Program-made: the position numbers and the translations under genes
Part shown: positions 8,454 to 17,394 of the stretch, one piece after another
Layout of the letters: the number at the start of each line of letters is the position of its first letter
Numbering within the stretch: position 1 is the first letter of the stretch
Assembly (NCBI GenBank): GCA_023269825.1
Contig: JAGDWI010000003.1
Span: 312,996-376,995, forward strand
Source: Desulfurococcaceae archaeon
Lineage (GTDB): Archaea > Thermoproteota > Thermoprotei_A > Sulfolobales > Desulfurococcaceae
Direction of reading: 5' to 3'
DNA: 64,000 bases
The notes under the pieces: generated by a model
The model's database searches: none
The model's input: the letters and a program-made list of their open reading frames with translations, nothing else
Told to the model about the DNA's origin: nothing

Positions 8454-9268
8454 GACTAGACGAAGTAGATCGATTAGTGAAAGAAGCTACTAAAGACTAC
8501 GAAGAGAAAATTAAAGATAAAGATCTATTCGAAGTAGTTGACGAGGTTTTCGATCACTCAACAGTGATGACTATAATTGAACTATATAGAAGAGGCATCA
8601 TTAGAAAAATAAATGGTGTAATAAGCTCAGGGAAAGAATCAAAAGTATACTACGGCTACGATAAAACTGGAAATCCATTAGCCATTAAGATATACTTAAT
8701 CAGCACCGCTGAATTCAGGAAAAGCATATATAAGTATATTTTAGGAGACCCTCGATTCGAGGGCTTAAAACCAAAAGATATGCGGTCTTTAATTCTCGCT
8801 TGGGCACGAAAAGAGTTCAAAAACCTCGTCAGAATGTACGAGTCAGGCGTGAAAGTTCCGAAGCCCCTAGCTTGTTTAAACAATGTTTTAGTCATGGAAT
8901 TCCTGGGAGAAGATAGAATGCGTTACCCTCTCCTAGTTGAAGCATATGGAGAATTAACCGAAAACGAGCTCCAACATATTTATGAACTCATATTAAACGA
9001 GCTCGAGAAAATTGTTTGTAAAGCGAGATTAATTCACGGGGATTTATCAGAGTACAATATAATTGTTAAACCCGACCTCGACATAGCAATAATAGATGTT
9101 AGTCAAGCAGTCGATATAAATCACCCTAATGCACCTGAATTCTTAAAACGCGACATAGAAAACATACATAGGTTTTTTAGTAAGGAAGCAAAACTTCCTC
9201 TTGAAAACCCGGAGAAAATGTTTGAAAGGGTTGCACCATGTCTGGAGAAGAAAAAGGAAGATTCATAA
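8450..9268 (+). CDS. RIO1-type serine protein kinase
   Basis: Atypical kinase/ATPase of 272 aa acting in small-subunit maturation. Features in order: a flexible nucleotide loop SSGKESKVYYGYD (residues about 64-76), the hinge near VMEFLG, the catalytic loop IHGDLSEYNIIV (about residue 195) and the metal-binding IDVSQAV. The STGxxA signature in RIO2 is absent and SSGKES fits RIO1. It overlaps aIF1A by ATGA and ends at the start of the KH gene, which encodes the likely partner Dim2. Confidence 0.93.
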   Translation: MRLDEVDRLVKEATKDYEEKIKDKDLFEVVDEVFDHSTVMTIIELYRRGIIRKINGVISSGKESKVYYGYDKTGNPLAIKIYLISTAEFRKSIYKYILGDPRFEGLKPKDMRSLILAWARKEFKNLVRMYESGVKVPKPLACLNNVLVMEFLGEDRMRYPLLVEAYGELTENELQHIYELILNELEKIVCKARLIHGDLSEYNIIVKPDLDIAIIDVSQAVDINHPNAPEFLKRDIENIHRFFSKEAKLPLENPEKMFERVAPCLEKKKEDS

Positions 9269-9846
9269 TGGGCGTAACGAGATTATATGAGAAAATACCC
9301 CTTGAACGTGTTGGCGTCCTATTAGGGAATAATGGAGCAGTTAAAAAAGAAATCGAGGAAAAAACAAGGACAATATTAACAATAGATTCAAACACGGGGT
9401 CAGTAATAATAGAACCCGCGTTTCCAAACACCACGGCTCTCGAATTAATGAAAGCTCAAAACATAGTTAGAGCCATAGGATACGGGTTCAGTCCAGAGCG
9501 AGCTTTTAGACTACTCGAAGATGATCAAGTCTTAGAAGTCATAGATGTGAGACAATACGTTGGAGATAAACCTAATCACTTGAAAAGAGTACTTGGCAGA
9601 GTTATCGGTGAAGAAGGAAAAGCTAGAAGAAACCTAGAAGAACTCACAGGTACATATATATCTATCTATGGGCCCTATGTCGCAATCATAGGTGATTACG
9701 AAACAGCTAACATAGCTAAAAAAGCCATAGAAATGCTCGTAGAGGGTAGAATGCATTCCACAGTATATAAATACATTGATCGCGAGATGTTTACATTAAG
9801 GAGAAAGAGAATGACCGAGTTGTGGAGGAAAAGAGAAAGCATGTAG
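9268..9846 (+). CDS. KH-domain RNA-binding protein (Dim2/Pno1-like)
   Basis: Two KH domains with GxxG loops, VLLGNNGAVKKEIEE and RVIGEEGKARRNLEE. In archaea this protein (aDim2p) binds the 3' end of pre-16S rRNA, contacts aIF2 alpha and works with RIO1 and Nob1. ATG at 9268 overlaps the RIO1 stop (TAATG) and gives 192 aa beginning GVTRLYEKIP. ATG at 9238 would add ten residues. It is the last gene of the run starting at 6299. Nob1, a functional partner, is at 19686. Confidence 0.9.
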   Translation: MGVTRLYEKIPLERVGVLLGNNGAVKKEIEEKTRTILTIDSNTGSVIIEPAFPNTTALELMKAQNIVRAIGYGFSPERAFRLLEDDQVLEVIDVRQYVGDKPNHLKRVLGRVIGEEGKARRNLEELTGTYISIYGPYVAIIGDYETANIAKKAIEMLVEGRMHSTVYKYIDREMFTLRRKRMTELWRKRESM

Positions 9847-9905
9847 GTATTTTCCCAGGTTATTAGCATACTTATTAGGATTAATAATCTATTGTTAACT
9901 TGAAT

Positions 9906-9984
9906 CCCGATGACGAGAGAACCCGGGTTAGATACCTCTGAACTAATGCTGATAAGGCCCGCATCAAGAGGGTTATCTGAGTTT
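9906..9984 (+). ncRNA. Probable C/D box sRNA (2'-O-methylation guide)
   Basis: In the 230-bp gap after the KH gene the order of boxes is C-like CGATGACG (9908-9915), D' CTGA (9938-9941), C' TGCTGATA (9947-9954) and D CTGA (9977-9980). Spacings of about 22 bases leave two guides of normal size. The first, containing ACCCGGGTTAGATACC, looks complementary to a structured, GC-rich target such as tRNA or rRNA. The C box has C in place of the usual U, a position that is bulged in the kink-turn. Targets are not identified. Confidence 0.55.
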
Positions 9985-10076
9985 ACTTCTACCTAGTATT
10001 TAAAAATCCAATAGTGTTTCAAAGGATCAATGTTATCCGTTCATGTTAACCGATGAAAATACTATTTACGTAAAAA

Positions 10077-10352
10077 CTACTCTAGAACTCTGTGAACCAT
10101 TAAAACTTCTACCTGGCTCACTCCCGGTATGCTGCTTATTAGTTCTTCAAGGGGCTCTGTTCCACCCTCTGTTTCCTCAGGCATAGTTACCAGTATCCTT
10201 AATGCTTTTAAACCAAATGCTATTGGTTCCTCATCCCATGCTTTGAGATTATATTGTTCTGGCAATTTTTGTTTAATATTTTCAACTAACTGCTCCATGC
10301 TGATTGATACATCCTCTGGTAGAATTCTCACGACAACTGCGACTTTAGCCAT
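10077..10352 (-). CDS. Elongation factor 1 beta
   Basis: aEF1B, the nucleotide exchange factor for EF-1 alpha. The 91-aa ferredoxin-like protein starts MAKVAVVVRILPEDVSI and contains KAWDEEPIAFGLKAL and the C-terminal VSQVEVLMVHRVLE typical of the guanine-exchange domain. It lies 9 bases downstream of the zinc-ribbon gene in the same operon, an arrangement common in archaea. Confidence 0.95.
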   Translation of the reverse strand: MAKVAVVVRILPEDVSISMEQLVENIKQKLPEQYNLKAWDEEPIAFGLKALRILVTMPEETEGGTEPLEELISSIPGVSQVEVLMVHRVLE

Positions 10353-10361
10353 GTTTACACC

Positions 10362-10541
10362 TCAGGGGCCTTTAAAGCCGCAATTTGGACATACATATTC
10401 AACTGCTAGCTTACGGCATTTCTTGCATCTTCTAATTACGCTTTTACCACAATTGGGACATATGAATTCCACTCCGTGTTCTCCGGGTACAAAGGGTTTT
10501 TTGCAACTCGTGCATGTTACCATTACTGCTGTTTCCTGCAT
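10362..10541 (-). CDS. Zinc-ribbon protein (HVO_2753-like)
   Basis: A 59-aa protein with four CxxC knuckles: CTSCKK, CPNCGKS, CKKCRK and CPNCGFKG. It thus has two zinc sites. Family members precede EF-1 beta in many archaea and are proposed RNA binders. ATG at 10541 gives a compact protein beginning MQETAVMVTC. A longer frame starting with ATG at 10580 exists but adds a 13-residue non-conserved leader. Confidence 0.85.
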   Translation of the reverse strand: MQETAVMVTCTSCKKPFVPGEHGVEFICPNCGKSVIRRCKKCRKLAVEYVCPNCGFKGP

Positions 10542-10700
10542 TTTAACTTCTTCTCTTAGCGTATAGGTCAAAGCATGCACCTTTTATCATAGTCTAAAGG
10601 GTTTACATGTTTTAAGAGCTTATAAATGCTCTATTCTTATTCTAGATCGTTTAGAGTACAGTTGTCGTCTTAAAAATCAGTAATAATTGTTAAATTCACG

Positions 10701-11057
10701 GTGATTACTTTGAAGCAAGTAATAGTTGTTAGAGTCGATTTAAACATGAGTAAAGGTAAACTCGCAGTTCAAGTTGCCCACGCTTCAGTATCCGCTGCCC
10801 TAGAAGCATATAAGAGGAACCCGGATTGGTTTAATGAATGGTATTCTAGTGGCCAGAAAAAGATCGTTCTAAGGGTTCAAAGCGAAAAAGAGCTCCTGGA
10901 GATCTTTGAGAAAGCTAAAAGCTCTAATCTACCGACAGCACTAATTACCGATGCAGGATTAACTGAGTTACCGCCAGGTACAGCAACAGCTGTGGGAATC
11001 GGCCCAGCACCTGATGAGAGAATAGATAAAATAACTGGTCACCTAAAAACACTATAA
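10701..11057 (+). CDS. pth2: Peptidyl-tRNA hydrolase, Pth2 type
   Basis: Releases peptide from prematurely dropped peptidyl-tRNA. The 118-aa protein shows the Pth2 signature: [15 protein letters not shown] near residue 20, [12 protein letters not shown], and [17 protein letters not shown] near residue 90. The catalytic Lys/Asp surroundings are intact. The upstream gap carries divergent promoters for this gene and the zinc-ribbon/EF-1 beta pair. TruD follows after 10 bases. Confidence 0.95.
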   Translation: MITLKQVIVVRVDLNMSKGKLAVQVAHASVSAALEAYKRNPDWFNEWYSSGQKKIVLRVQSEKELLEIFEKAKSSNLPTALITDAGLTELPPGTATAVGIGPAPDERIDKITGHLKTL

Positions 11058-11067
11058 TGGTATCTAA

Positions 11068-12180
11068 ATGCAGATATATCCACACCCACTTGATTACGTC
11101 ACGGGAATAAAGTATGTTGTAACTGATGATTTTTTGCCTTTTGAGTACTCGATTACGCCTGAAACCTTCTACGTTAAGGAACTCGTAAATCTAGATCAGA
11201 TGGGTTTTAATACCGAGAAAGGCGAGTACGCTGTTTTAAAGATGATTAAAAGAGACATAGAGATGTTTAAAGCCATAGAGTACATATCTAGTAGATTAAA
11301 TGTTCCTGCATCAAATATTTATTTTTACGGATTAAAAGACAAGGATGCTACCACCGAGTCTTATTTATTCATTAAATCGAGTTTAATTGATAAAGCTCAT
11401 TTACCGCTCACGTGGAAAAACCTCAAAGTTGAGCTCGTTGGTTACACGAGCATAAAACCACGTAAAACCCACTTCAAAGGAAACTACTTCAGAGTCACCA
11501 TGTGTAATACCTGCGGGGATTCCGAGTTCTTATTGAAAAAGATAGTGAAAACTTTAGTGGAGAAGGGTTTGCCTTCATATTATGGTTATCAACGATTTGG
11601 TTACCGAAGATATAATTCACACATTCTAGGCAAGTACATTTTACTTGGAAGAGAGGATTTATTCGCAGAACAGTTCCTAAAAACAATTTATCCACGAGAG
11701 AACTTTGATTCAACTGTGAATAGAATCGCAGGGAACTATGATCGTCTATTCTATGAGAAAACATATGCCAATGCAAAAATAGGGAGTGGAGTAAGAGTTG
11801 CCTTGAAAAAACTGCATAGTATACTGTTAGATGCATATGCTAGCTACTTATTCAACTTGCTGTTGAATCAATTAATAGAGTTGAAGGGGTTCAATGCATT
11901 CAACTCAAAACTCCCAATGCCTGGTTGCGATTCCGGTTGGAAAGTATATGAACAAGTAATTCGAAACGAGGGCTTGGATCCCGCTGCACTTCGTTATCTC
12001 CCATGTTTTCATAGAAATGGTTTGTTTAAACCGTTGAACAACGTGATTAATAAGCAAGGAGAATGCTTAATCTACGAGTTTCAATTAGAGCCCGGTATGT
12101 ATGCTTCAATAGTTCTTAGAGAAATATTTAAAGACAAATTAGTGTTTGAGGAGGTAATATTTACTCAAAAACTATTCTAG
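11068..12180 (+). CDS. truD: tRNA pseudouridine synthase D
   Basis: TruD-family pseudouridine synthase (370 aa), probably making pseudouridine 13 in tRNA. Motif II FYGLKDKDATTESYLF (about residues 88-104) holds the catalytic aspartate. Motif YYGYQRFGYRRYNSHILG (about 171-188) and the large TRUD insertion follow. It probably forms an operon with pth2. The 3' end overlaps the convergent NusA-like gene by 20 bases. Confidence 0.93.
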   Translation: MQIYPHPLDYVTGIKYVVTDDFLPFEYSITPETFYVKELVNLDQMGFNTEKGEYAVLKMIKRDIEMFKAIEYISSRLNVPASNIYFYGLKDKDATTESYLFIKSSLIDKAHLPLTWKNLKVELVGYTSIKPRKTHFKGNYFRVTMCNTCGDSEFLLKKIVKTLVEKGLPSYYGYQRFGYRRYNSHILGKYILLGREDLFAEQFLKTIYPRENFDSTVNRIAGNYDRLFYEKTYANAKIGSGVRVALKKLHSILLDAYASYLFNLLLNQLIELKGFNAFNSKLPMPGCDSGWKVYEQVIRNEGLDPAALRYLPCFHRNGLFKPLNNVINKQGECLIYEFQLEPGMYASIVLREIFKDKLVFEEVIFTQKLF

Positions 12181-12670
12181 CTTTTATGCCACTTATTTTC
12201 TCAATGAGTTCTTCATATTCATCCTTGTTTTTCGCTATGAATCTTCGATCTCTCCTTGAAATTCTCACGCTCACTATTTCTTCGCCTGTTGGTAACCAGA
12301 TTTTATTTATTCCAAGTAGTGATGCTGGAGCTATTATTTGCTCAATCAGCTTCTTTAAGTCACTCATGTACTCTATTACTTTGACTCTTTTACCAATGGC
12401 ATCTGATAATTCTTTCCCCAGTGTCGCTATTTCTACTTGTTCAAACCCGTCTTTAATTAATACTACCACGTACTCCCCTAGATCTATTGATTTAACATAT
12501 TCTCCTTTCTTGAGAAACTTTAATTTATCCTCGAGATTAACTAAGGCTTGAAGTATCCTTATGTCGCTACTTGTAACCACGCCGGATTCTATTTTACGTT
12601 GACAAGATGGACAAAAAACACCGCTCTTTATACATATTTTGTCTAGTGGATATTTCAATGTATAATACAC
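12161..12670 (-). CDS. NusA-like KH-domain protein with N-terminal CxxC
   Basis: A 169-aa protein. The N-terminal third has a CPSC motif (residues 20-23, FCPSCQRKIESG) and is followed by a KH-like half, including IIAPASLLGINKIWLP and SVRISRRDRRFIAK. This matches the second NusA-related family of archaea (one zinc-knuckle element plus KH). It is presumed to bind RNA, perhaps in transcription or rRNA maturation. The start is GTG at 12670. It runs divergently from tRNA-Trp and overlaps TruD at the 3' end. Confidence 0.7.
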   Translation of the reverse strand: MYYTLKYPLDKICIKSGVFCPSCQRKIESGVVTSSDIRILQALVNLEDKLKFLKKGEYVKSIDLGEYVVVLIKDGFEQVEIATLGKELSDAIGKRVKVIEYMSDLKKLIEQIIAPASLLGINKIWLPTGEEIVSVRISRRDRRFIAKNKDEYEELIEKISGIKARIVFE

Positions 12671-12759
12671 CGTTACCTAAGCACTCTTCTTAAACTACTA
12701 AGAATTTAAAGGTTTTTAATACCTTGTTACAAGAGTTTTATTAATGGATGACCTGCAGT

Positions 12760-12885
12760 GGGCCCGTAGCTCAGCCAGGCAGAGCGGCGGGCTCCAGACA
12801 TACTATGGGTCAGTCGACCAATCGGGATGAGAGAAGTCTGGAGGGGGTGACCCGTAGGTCGGGGGTTCAAATCCCCCCGGGCCCA
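12760..12885 (+). tRNA. tRNA-Trp (CCA) with 52-nt intron
   Basis: Acceptor GGGCCCG/CGGGCCC, D-arm, anticodon stem GCGGG/CCCGT, loop CTCCAGA (anticodon CCA), T-arm GGGGGTTCAAATCCCCC and discriminator A. An intron of about 52 nt (12798-12849) lies at the canonical 37/38 position. The intron contains GTCTGGAG, exactly complementary to CTCCAGAC at the anticodon loop/5' splice site, which may form the splicing helix. Mature length is 74 nt. Confidence 0.95.
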
Positions 12886-12962
12886 CTGAATCTCTTTTAA
12901 TAGTATGCTTAAGCACCATTGATGCTATTTTTAAACCCATATGTAATGTTCTTACTTTAGAA

Positions 12963-13037
12963 GGGCCCGTCGTCTAGCCTGGTTAGGACGCCGCCCTGAC
13001 GAGGCGGAGGTCCGGGGTTCAAGTCCCCGCGGGCCCA
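12963..13037 (+). tRNA. tRNA-Val (GAC)
   Basis: Intronless 75-nt cloverleaf: acceptor GGGCCCG/CGGGCCC, D-arm with GTCTAGCCTGGTTAGGAC, anticodon stem CCGCC/GGCGG with loop CTGACGA (U33, anticodon GAC), T-arm CGGGGTTCAAGTCCCCG, and A as discriminator. It lies 77 bases after tRNA-Trp, just before cdc48. Confidence 0.95.
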
Positions 13038-13085
13038 CTAGTAACTTGGTTCTATAGGTAATAATTAAGCAGGGTGTAATAATTA

Positions 13086-15275
13086 GTGTTAAAGCAGGTA
13101 AGATTGGTTTTAAGAGTTGAGGAACTAAGTAGAGACAACAGTGTAGGTATCGCTGAACTAGATCCCGAGGTAATGGAGAAGTTTGGAATAATTCAAGGAG
13201 ACTTATTGCTAATTGAAGGTGAACACGAAACGGCGGTTATTGCAGATAAAGGCAGTGATGAGGATCGAGGTAAAAACATCATTAGATTAAGTAAACTCAC
13301 TATGAAGAACGCTAAAGTCGATGTAGGAGACATAGTGTACGTTGAGAAAACTGAGCGTAAATTCGCTAAAGTAGTTAAACTAGCTCCATTGAACTTCCAC
13401 GCACCAGTAGACGCGAACGTCGTGAATAAGATAAAACACCATGTCATCTCATCGCCTGTTCATGAAGGGGACGAAGTAGTGATCAAGGTAGAAGGCGTAA
13501 AAATACCGTTCAAAGTAGTTTCAATAAAACCAAAAGGCCCAGCTATTGTATCAGAGGAAACCGAGGTAATAGTCTTCGATGAACCCGTTGGAGAAATCCC
13601 CAAAGTAACATTCGATGATATTGGGGGATTAGGGGGAGTAATTGAGAAAGTCCGCGATATCGTGGAACTACCGTTTAAGTACCGTAAAGTCTTCGCTAAG
13701 CTCGGTATTGAGCCTCCTAAAGGTATACTATTATATGGGCCACCCGGCTGCGGAAAAACACTACTAGCAAAAGCTCTCGCCAACGAGTTAAATGCCTATT
13801 TCATAGTTATAAATGGACCAGAAATAATGAGTAAATTCTACGGTGAATCAGAGCAGAGACTAAGAGAAATATTTAAAATGGCTAAGAAGAAAGCCAAAAA
13901 ATACCCAGCCATAATATTTATTGATGAAATAGACGCCATTGCACCTAAAAGAGATGAAGTCACAGGTGAAGTGGAGAAAAGAGTTGTAGCACAGTTATTG
14001 GCTTTGATGGATGGGTTGGAAAGTAGGGGAAACGTCATAGTTATAGCGGCAACGAATAGACCTAATGCCATTGATCCAGCTTTGAGAAGACCCGGTAGAT
14101 TCGACGTTGAAATCGAGATACCAATACCTGATAAGAAAGGTAGGTACGAGATCCTAGTAGTGCATACTAGGAGACTTGTTGAAACAGGGATATTCAGTAG
14201 CGAAGTCGACTTAGAAAAACTAGCGGAAATGACGCATGGATTCACAGGAGCGGATTTAGCTGCCTTAGTCAAAGAAGCCGTTATGAGAGCTATTAAGCGT
14301 ACGATTGAGAAATGTAAAACATGCGATCAGGAGAACATTCTTTCATACCTCTTAGTAACCAATGAGGATTTCCTAGCTGCTTTCAGAAACATTGTTCCAA
14401 GTGGGTTAAGAGAAATATTCATTGAGGTTCCAGATGTTGGGTGGAACGATGTGGGGGGTTTAAGTGACGTTAAACAAGTATTAAAGGAGAGCGTTGAACT
14501 ACCACTTAAACACCCTGAATTATATGAGAAGTACGGAGTAAAGCCTCCTAAAGGTATACTATTATATGGGCCACCCGGCTGCGGAAAAACACTACTAGCA
14601 AAAGCCATAGCGAAAGAGAGTAGTGTGAACTTTATAGCTATAAGAGGCCCGGAGATCCTTAGTAAATGGGTTGGTGAATCTGAGAGAGCTGTGAGAGAAA
14701 TCTTCAAGAAAGCTAGATTACATGCTCCCAGCATAGTTTTCTTCGATGAAATAGATTCCATTGCGCCAATAAGAGGTGTTTCAAGCGATACCGGTGTCTC
14801 CGAGAGAATCGTTACCCAACTCGTTACAGAGCTTGATGGTGTAAAGGAGTTGAGTAACGTTGTGTTCATAGCGGCAACAAATAGGCCGGATCTACTTGAC
14901 CCAGCGTTGCTTCGACCAGGCAGATTAGATAAACTAGTATATGTACCACCACCTGACCTAGAGGCGAGATTAGAGATTCTAAGGATTCACACTAGGTATC
15001 TACCACTAGCACCGGACGTCGATTTATATGAAATAGCGAGAGCCACAGAGAATTATAGTGGAGCGGACTTGGAGGCATTAGTGAGAGAGGCTTTTCTCCT
15101 AGCACTCCGCGAGAACATATCCATGAAACTAGTTGAGAAAAAACATTTTATAAAAGCCCTAGAAGTCGTTAAACCTAGTTTGAGCGAGGATTTAATAAAA
15201 TTCTACATGGAATGGAATGAGAGAATTAGGCGTGCGCCACCTAAACACGCAATGAAACCATCTGTTTACACGTGA
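13086..15275 (+). CDS. VCP/Cdc48-type AAA+ ATPase
   Basis: Hexameric unfoldase of 729 aa. A Cdc48 N-domain (double-psi barrel, residues about 1-180) is followed by two AAA modules. D1 has Walker A GPPGCGKT near residue 219 and Walker [16 protein letters not shown]2 has GPPGCGKT near residue 496 and IVFFDEIDSIAPIR. The start is TTG at 13086. A 64-bp stretch over the two Walker A motifs is identical at DNA level. PAN, a possible co-worker in proteolysis, is encoded at 58143-59375. A small winged-helix gene follows after 13 bases. Confidence 0.97.
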   Translation: MLKQVRLVLRVEELSRDNSVGIAELDPEVMEKFGIIQGDLLLIEGEHETAVIADKGSDEDRGKNIIRLSKLTMKNAKVDVGDIVYVEKTERKFAKVVKLAPLNFHAPVDANVVNKIKHHVISSPVHEGDEVVIKVEGVKIPFKVVSIKPKGPAIVSEETEVIVFDEPVGEIPKVTFDDIGGLGGVIEKVRDIVELPFKYRKVFAKLGIEPPKGILLYGPPGCGKTLLAKALANELNAYFIVINGPEIMSKFYGESEQRLREIFKMAKKKAKKYPAIIFIDEIDAIAPKRDEVTGEVEKRVVAQLLALMDGLESRGNVIVIAATNRPNAIDPALRRPGRFDVEIEIPIPDKKGRYEILVVHTRRLVETGIFSSEVDLEKLAEMTHGFTGADLAALVKEAVMRAIKRTIEKCKTCDQENILSYLLVTNEDFLAAFRNIVPSGLREIFIEVPDVGWNDVGGLSDVKQVLKESVELPLKHPELYEKYGVKPPKGILLYGPPGCGKTLLAKAIAKESSVNFIAIRGPEILSKWVGESERAVREIFKKARLHAPSIVFFDEIDSIAPIRGVSSDTGVSERIVTQLVTELDGVKELSNVVFIAATNRPDLLDPALLRPGRLDKLVYVPPPDLEARLEILRIHTRYLPLAPDVDLYEIARATENYSGADLEALVREAFLLALRENISMKLVEKKHFIKALEVVKPSLSEDLIKFYMEWNERIRRAPPKHAMKPSVYT

Positions 15276-15288
15276 AGGTGATACGGTA

Positions 15289-15549
15289 ATGTCGAAAAAC
15301 CACGAAATATGGAGAAAAATGCCTTTGCATAGAGCTATATTAGAAATCATACTCTCCAAACCTGAGGGTATAACGGAATCTAAACTATTGGAAACCCTAA
15401 AGAAAGAGTATGGGATTGGAGTATCAACATCTGAATTATACAATGTATTAATGAAGTACGAGTTAAGTGGATTAATATATGTGGAATACGTTGGAAAAGA
15501 GTTTCTAGTTAAATTAACACCTCAAGCTCTTCAACAATTCGCAACATAA
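15289..15549 (+). CDS. Small winged-helix protein
   Basis: An 86-aa protein that looks like a single winged helix. The helix LHRAILEIILSKPEGITESKLLE is followed by a recognition-like helix (TSELYNVLMKYELSG) and a wing (LIYVEYVGKEFLVKLT). It starts at ATG 13 bases after cdc48, so it is probably co-transcribed. A DNA- or protein-binding role is plausible; I do not recognise a characterised family. Confidence 0.7.
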   Translation: MSKNHEIWRKMPLHRAILEIILSKPEGITESKLLETLKKEYGIGVSTSELYNVLMKYELSGLIYVEYVGKEFLVKLTPQALQQFAT

Positions 15550-15593
15550 CATAAAATAAGGATTATTTAGAAATATGTGTATTTGGGGGTCTA

Positions 15594-16652
15594 ATGGGGG
15601 TTGATCTAAAGGACTTGATTCCAGATGATGTTAAAATTCCTGTAAGTGACCTCAGGATTCTACGTGGAAGAATAGTGGCTATTGATGCTTATAACGCATT
15701 ATACCAGTTTCTTACAGCTATTAGGCAACCCGATGGCACTCCATTAATGGACAATCAAGGTAGAATCACTAGTCACTTAAGCGGATTATACTATAGGACC
15801 ATTAACTTATTGGAGAACGGCATTAAACCAGTATACGTATTTGATGGTAAACCACCCGAGTTAAAAGCAAAAGAGATCGAGAAACGCAGGGTTCTAAGAG
15901 AAGAAGCAAGCAAGAAATATGAGGAAGCCGTGAAAACAGGGGACATCGAAGCTGCACGCAAATACGCAGTCATGGCGGTGAAACTAGCTGATTACATGGT
16001 CGAAGATGCTAAGAAACTACTCGACGCCATGGGTATACCCTGGGTTCAAGCACCAGCGGAAGGTGAAGCGCAGGCGGCTTATATGGCGAAAAAAGGAGAC
16101 GCATATGCTTCTGCGTCACAAGACTATGATAGCTTACTGTTTGGTTCTCCTAGATTAATAAGAAACCTCACAATCAGCGGCAAAAGGAAACTACCTAGAA
16201 AAGAGGAGTATGTTGAAATCGTGCCAGAGATCATCGAGTTAAATAAATTACTCGCAAAACTCGGGTTAACTCACGAGGCCCTAGTAGACATCGGTATACT
16301 CGTTGGAACAGATTACAACCCTGATGGGTTTGAAGGCATTGGCCCCAAAAAAGCGTACCAGTTAGTAAAAGCATATGGAAGCGTTGAAAAAATACCTAAA
16401 GCACTACTTAAATCTCCCGTGGAAGTAGATGTACTCACTATTAAGAAGTACTTCTTGAACCCCCAGGTTACTGATAGCTATAAACTAGATTGGCGTGAAC
16501 CCGATGTAAACCTTGTCGTGGAAATACTAGTTAAGGAACATGATTTCAACGAAGAACGCGTCAAAAACGCGCTTGACAGATTAATTAAAGCTTACAGGGA
16601 GCACGTTAAGGGTTCTCAACAAGGGCTAGCAAAATGGTTTACTAAGAAATGA
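15594..16652 (+). CDS. fen: Flap endonuclease 1
   Basis: Structure-specific 5' nuclease (352 aa) for Okazaki-fragment flaps and base-excision repair. The XPG-N region has [12 protein letters not shown] (residue about 27) and [11 protein letters not shown]. The XPG-I region has [14 protein letters not shown], followed by [13 protein letters not shown]. The helix-hairpin-helix is [19 protein letters not shown]. The C-terminus ends [11 protein letters not shown], a good PCNA-interacting PIP box. The ATG at 15594 is well placed. It converges with pcm, with 2 bases between them. Confidence 0.97.
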   Translation: MGVDLKDLIPDDVKIPVSDLRILRGRIVAIDAYNALYQFLTAIRQPDGTPLMDNQGRITSHLSGLYYRTINLLENGIKPVYVFDGKPPELKAKEIEKRRVLREEASKKYEEAVKTGDIEAARKYAVMAVKLADYMVEDAKKLLDAMGIPWVQAPAEGEAQAAYMAKKGDAYASASQDYDSLLFGSPRLIRNLTISGKRKLPRKEEYVEIVPEIIELNKLLAKLGLTHEALVDIGILVGTDYNPDGFEGIGPKKAYQLVKAYGSVEKIPKALLKSPVEVDVLTIKKYFLNPQVTDSYKLDWREPDVNLVVEILVKEHDFNEERVKNALDRLIKAYREHVKGSQQGLAKWFTKK

Positions 16653-16654
16653 TC

Positions 16655-17338
16655 TTAATGTTCCAACCTCCAACCATATTCACCTATTAAAGGTACAAAA
16701 ACACACTCTATTCCAAACCTCTTGTGGATTTTCCCATTAATTTTATCAACGATTAGAAGCCTTTGAACATATAGGTCGCCAACTGGTATAACTAATCTGC
16801 CTCCCTCTGCTAATTGATCTAGGAGGGGTTGAGGAACACTGGGTGCTGCCGCTGTTACAATTATTTTGTTGAATGGCGCTTTCTCCGAGTAACCTAGGGT
16901 TCCATCTCCTTGAATTACCGTAACGTAATCACTATACCCTGTTTTAGTTAAATTACGCTTAGCGAATTCCACTAATTCCGGTATTCTCTCAATAGTGTAA
17001 ACGTGGCCACGTCTACTGGGATCTTGTTTAGCGACAATTTCCGCTAAGACAGCTGCTTGATACCCTGAGCCCGTTCCAACCTCTAATACTAAGTCACCGG
17101 GTTCCGGATTCAACTCCTCAGTCATGATCGCAACCATGTGTATAGCACTAATAGTTTGACCGTATCCTACTGGTAAAGGAGAATCCATATAAGCATAGCT
17201 CCTCAGATGATCTGGAACGAATTCTTCTCTTGGAACAGCGAGAAGAGCTTTAATGACTCGAGGATTCCTGAGATAACCCATGAAGATTAGCGATTCTACT
17301 ACTCTTCTTCTCTGGGCCTCGAAACTCAATACTAGCAC
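16655..17338 (-). CDS. pcm: Protein-L-isoaspartate O-methyltransferase
   Basis: SAM-dependent repair of isoaspartyl residues in aged proteins. The 227-aa sequence carries motif I VLEVGTGSGYQAAVLAEIV (about residue 80), the family motif PLPVGYGQTISAIHMVA before it, and post motifs TVIQGDGTLGY and IIVTAAAPSVPQPLL. Length is typical. It runs divergently from the DUF371 gene. Confidence 0.95.
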   Translation of the reverse strand: MLVLSFEAQRRRVVESLIFMGYLRNPRVIKALLAVPREEFVPDHLRSYAYMDSPLPVGYGQTISAIHMVAIMTEELNPEPGDLVLEVGTGSGYQAAVLAEIVAKQDPSRRGHVYTIERIPELVEFAKRNLTKTGYSDYVTVIQGDGTLGYSEKAPFNKIIVTAAAPSVPQPLLDQLAEGGRLVIPVGDLYVQRLLIVDKINGKIHKRFGIECVFVPLIGEYGWRLEH

Positions 17339-17394
17339 CTCTGATAATCTATTAATAACGCATCTTAATACTGTATCATCTTGGTTGAATAATA

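Noticed and set aside
14327-14869. 180-aa frame antisense to Cdc48 D2
   Set aside because: Shadow of the AAA module; the similar peptide appears opposite D1 and PAN only because the P-loop DNA is repeated.
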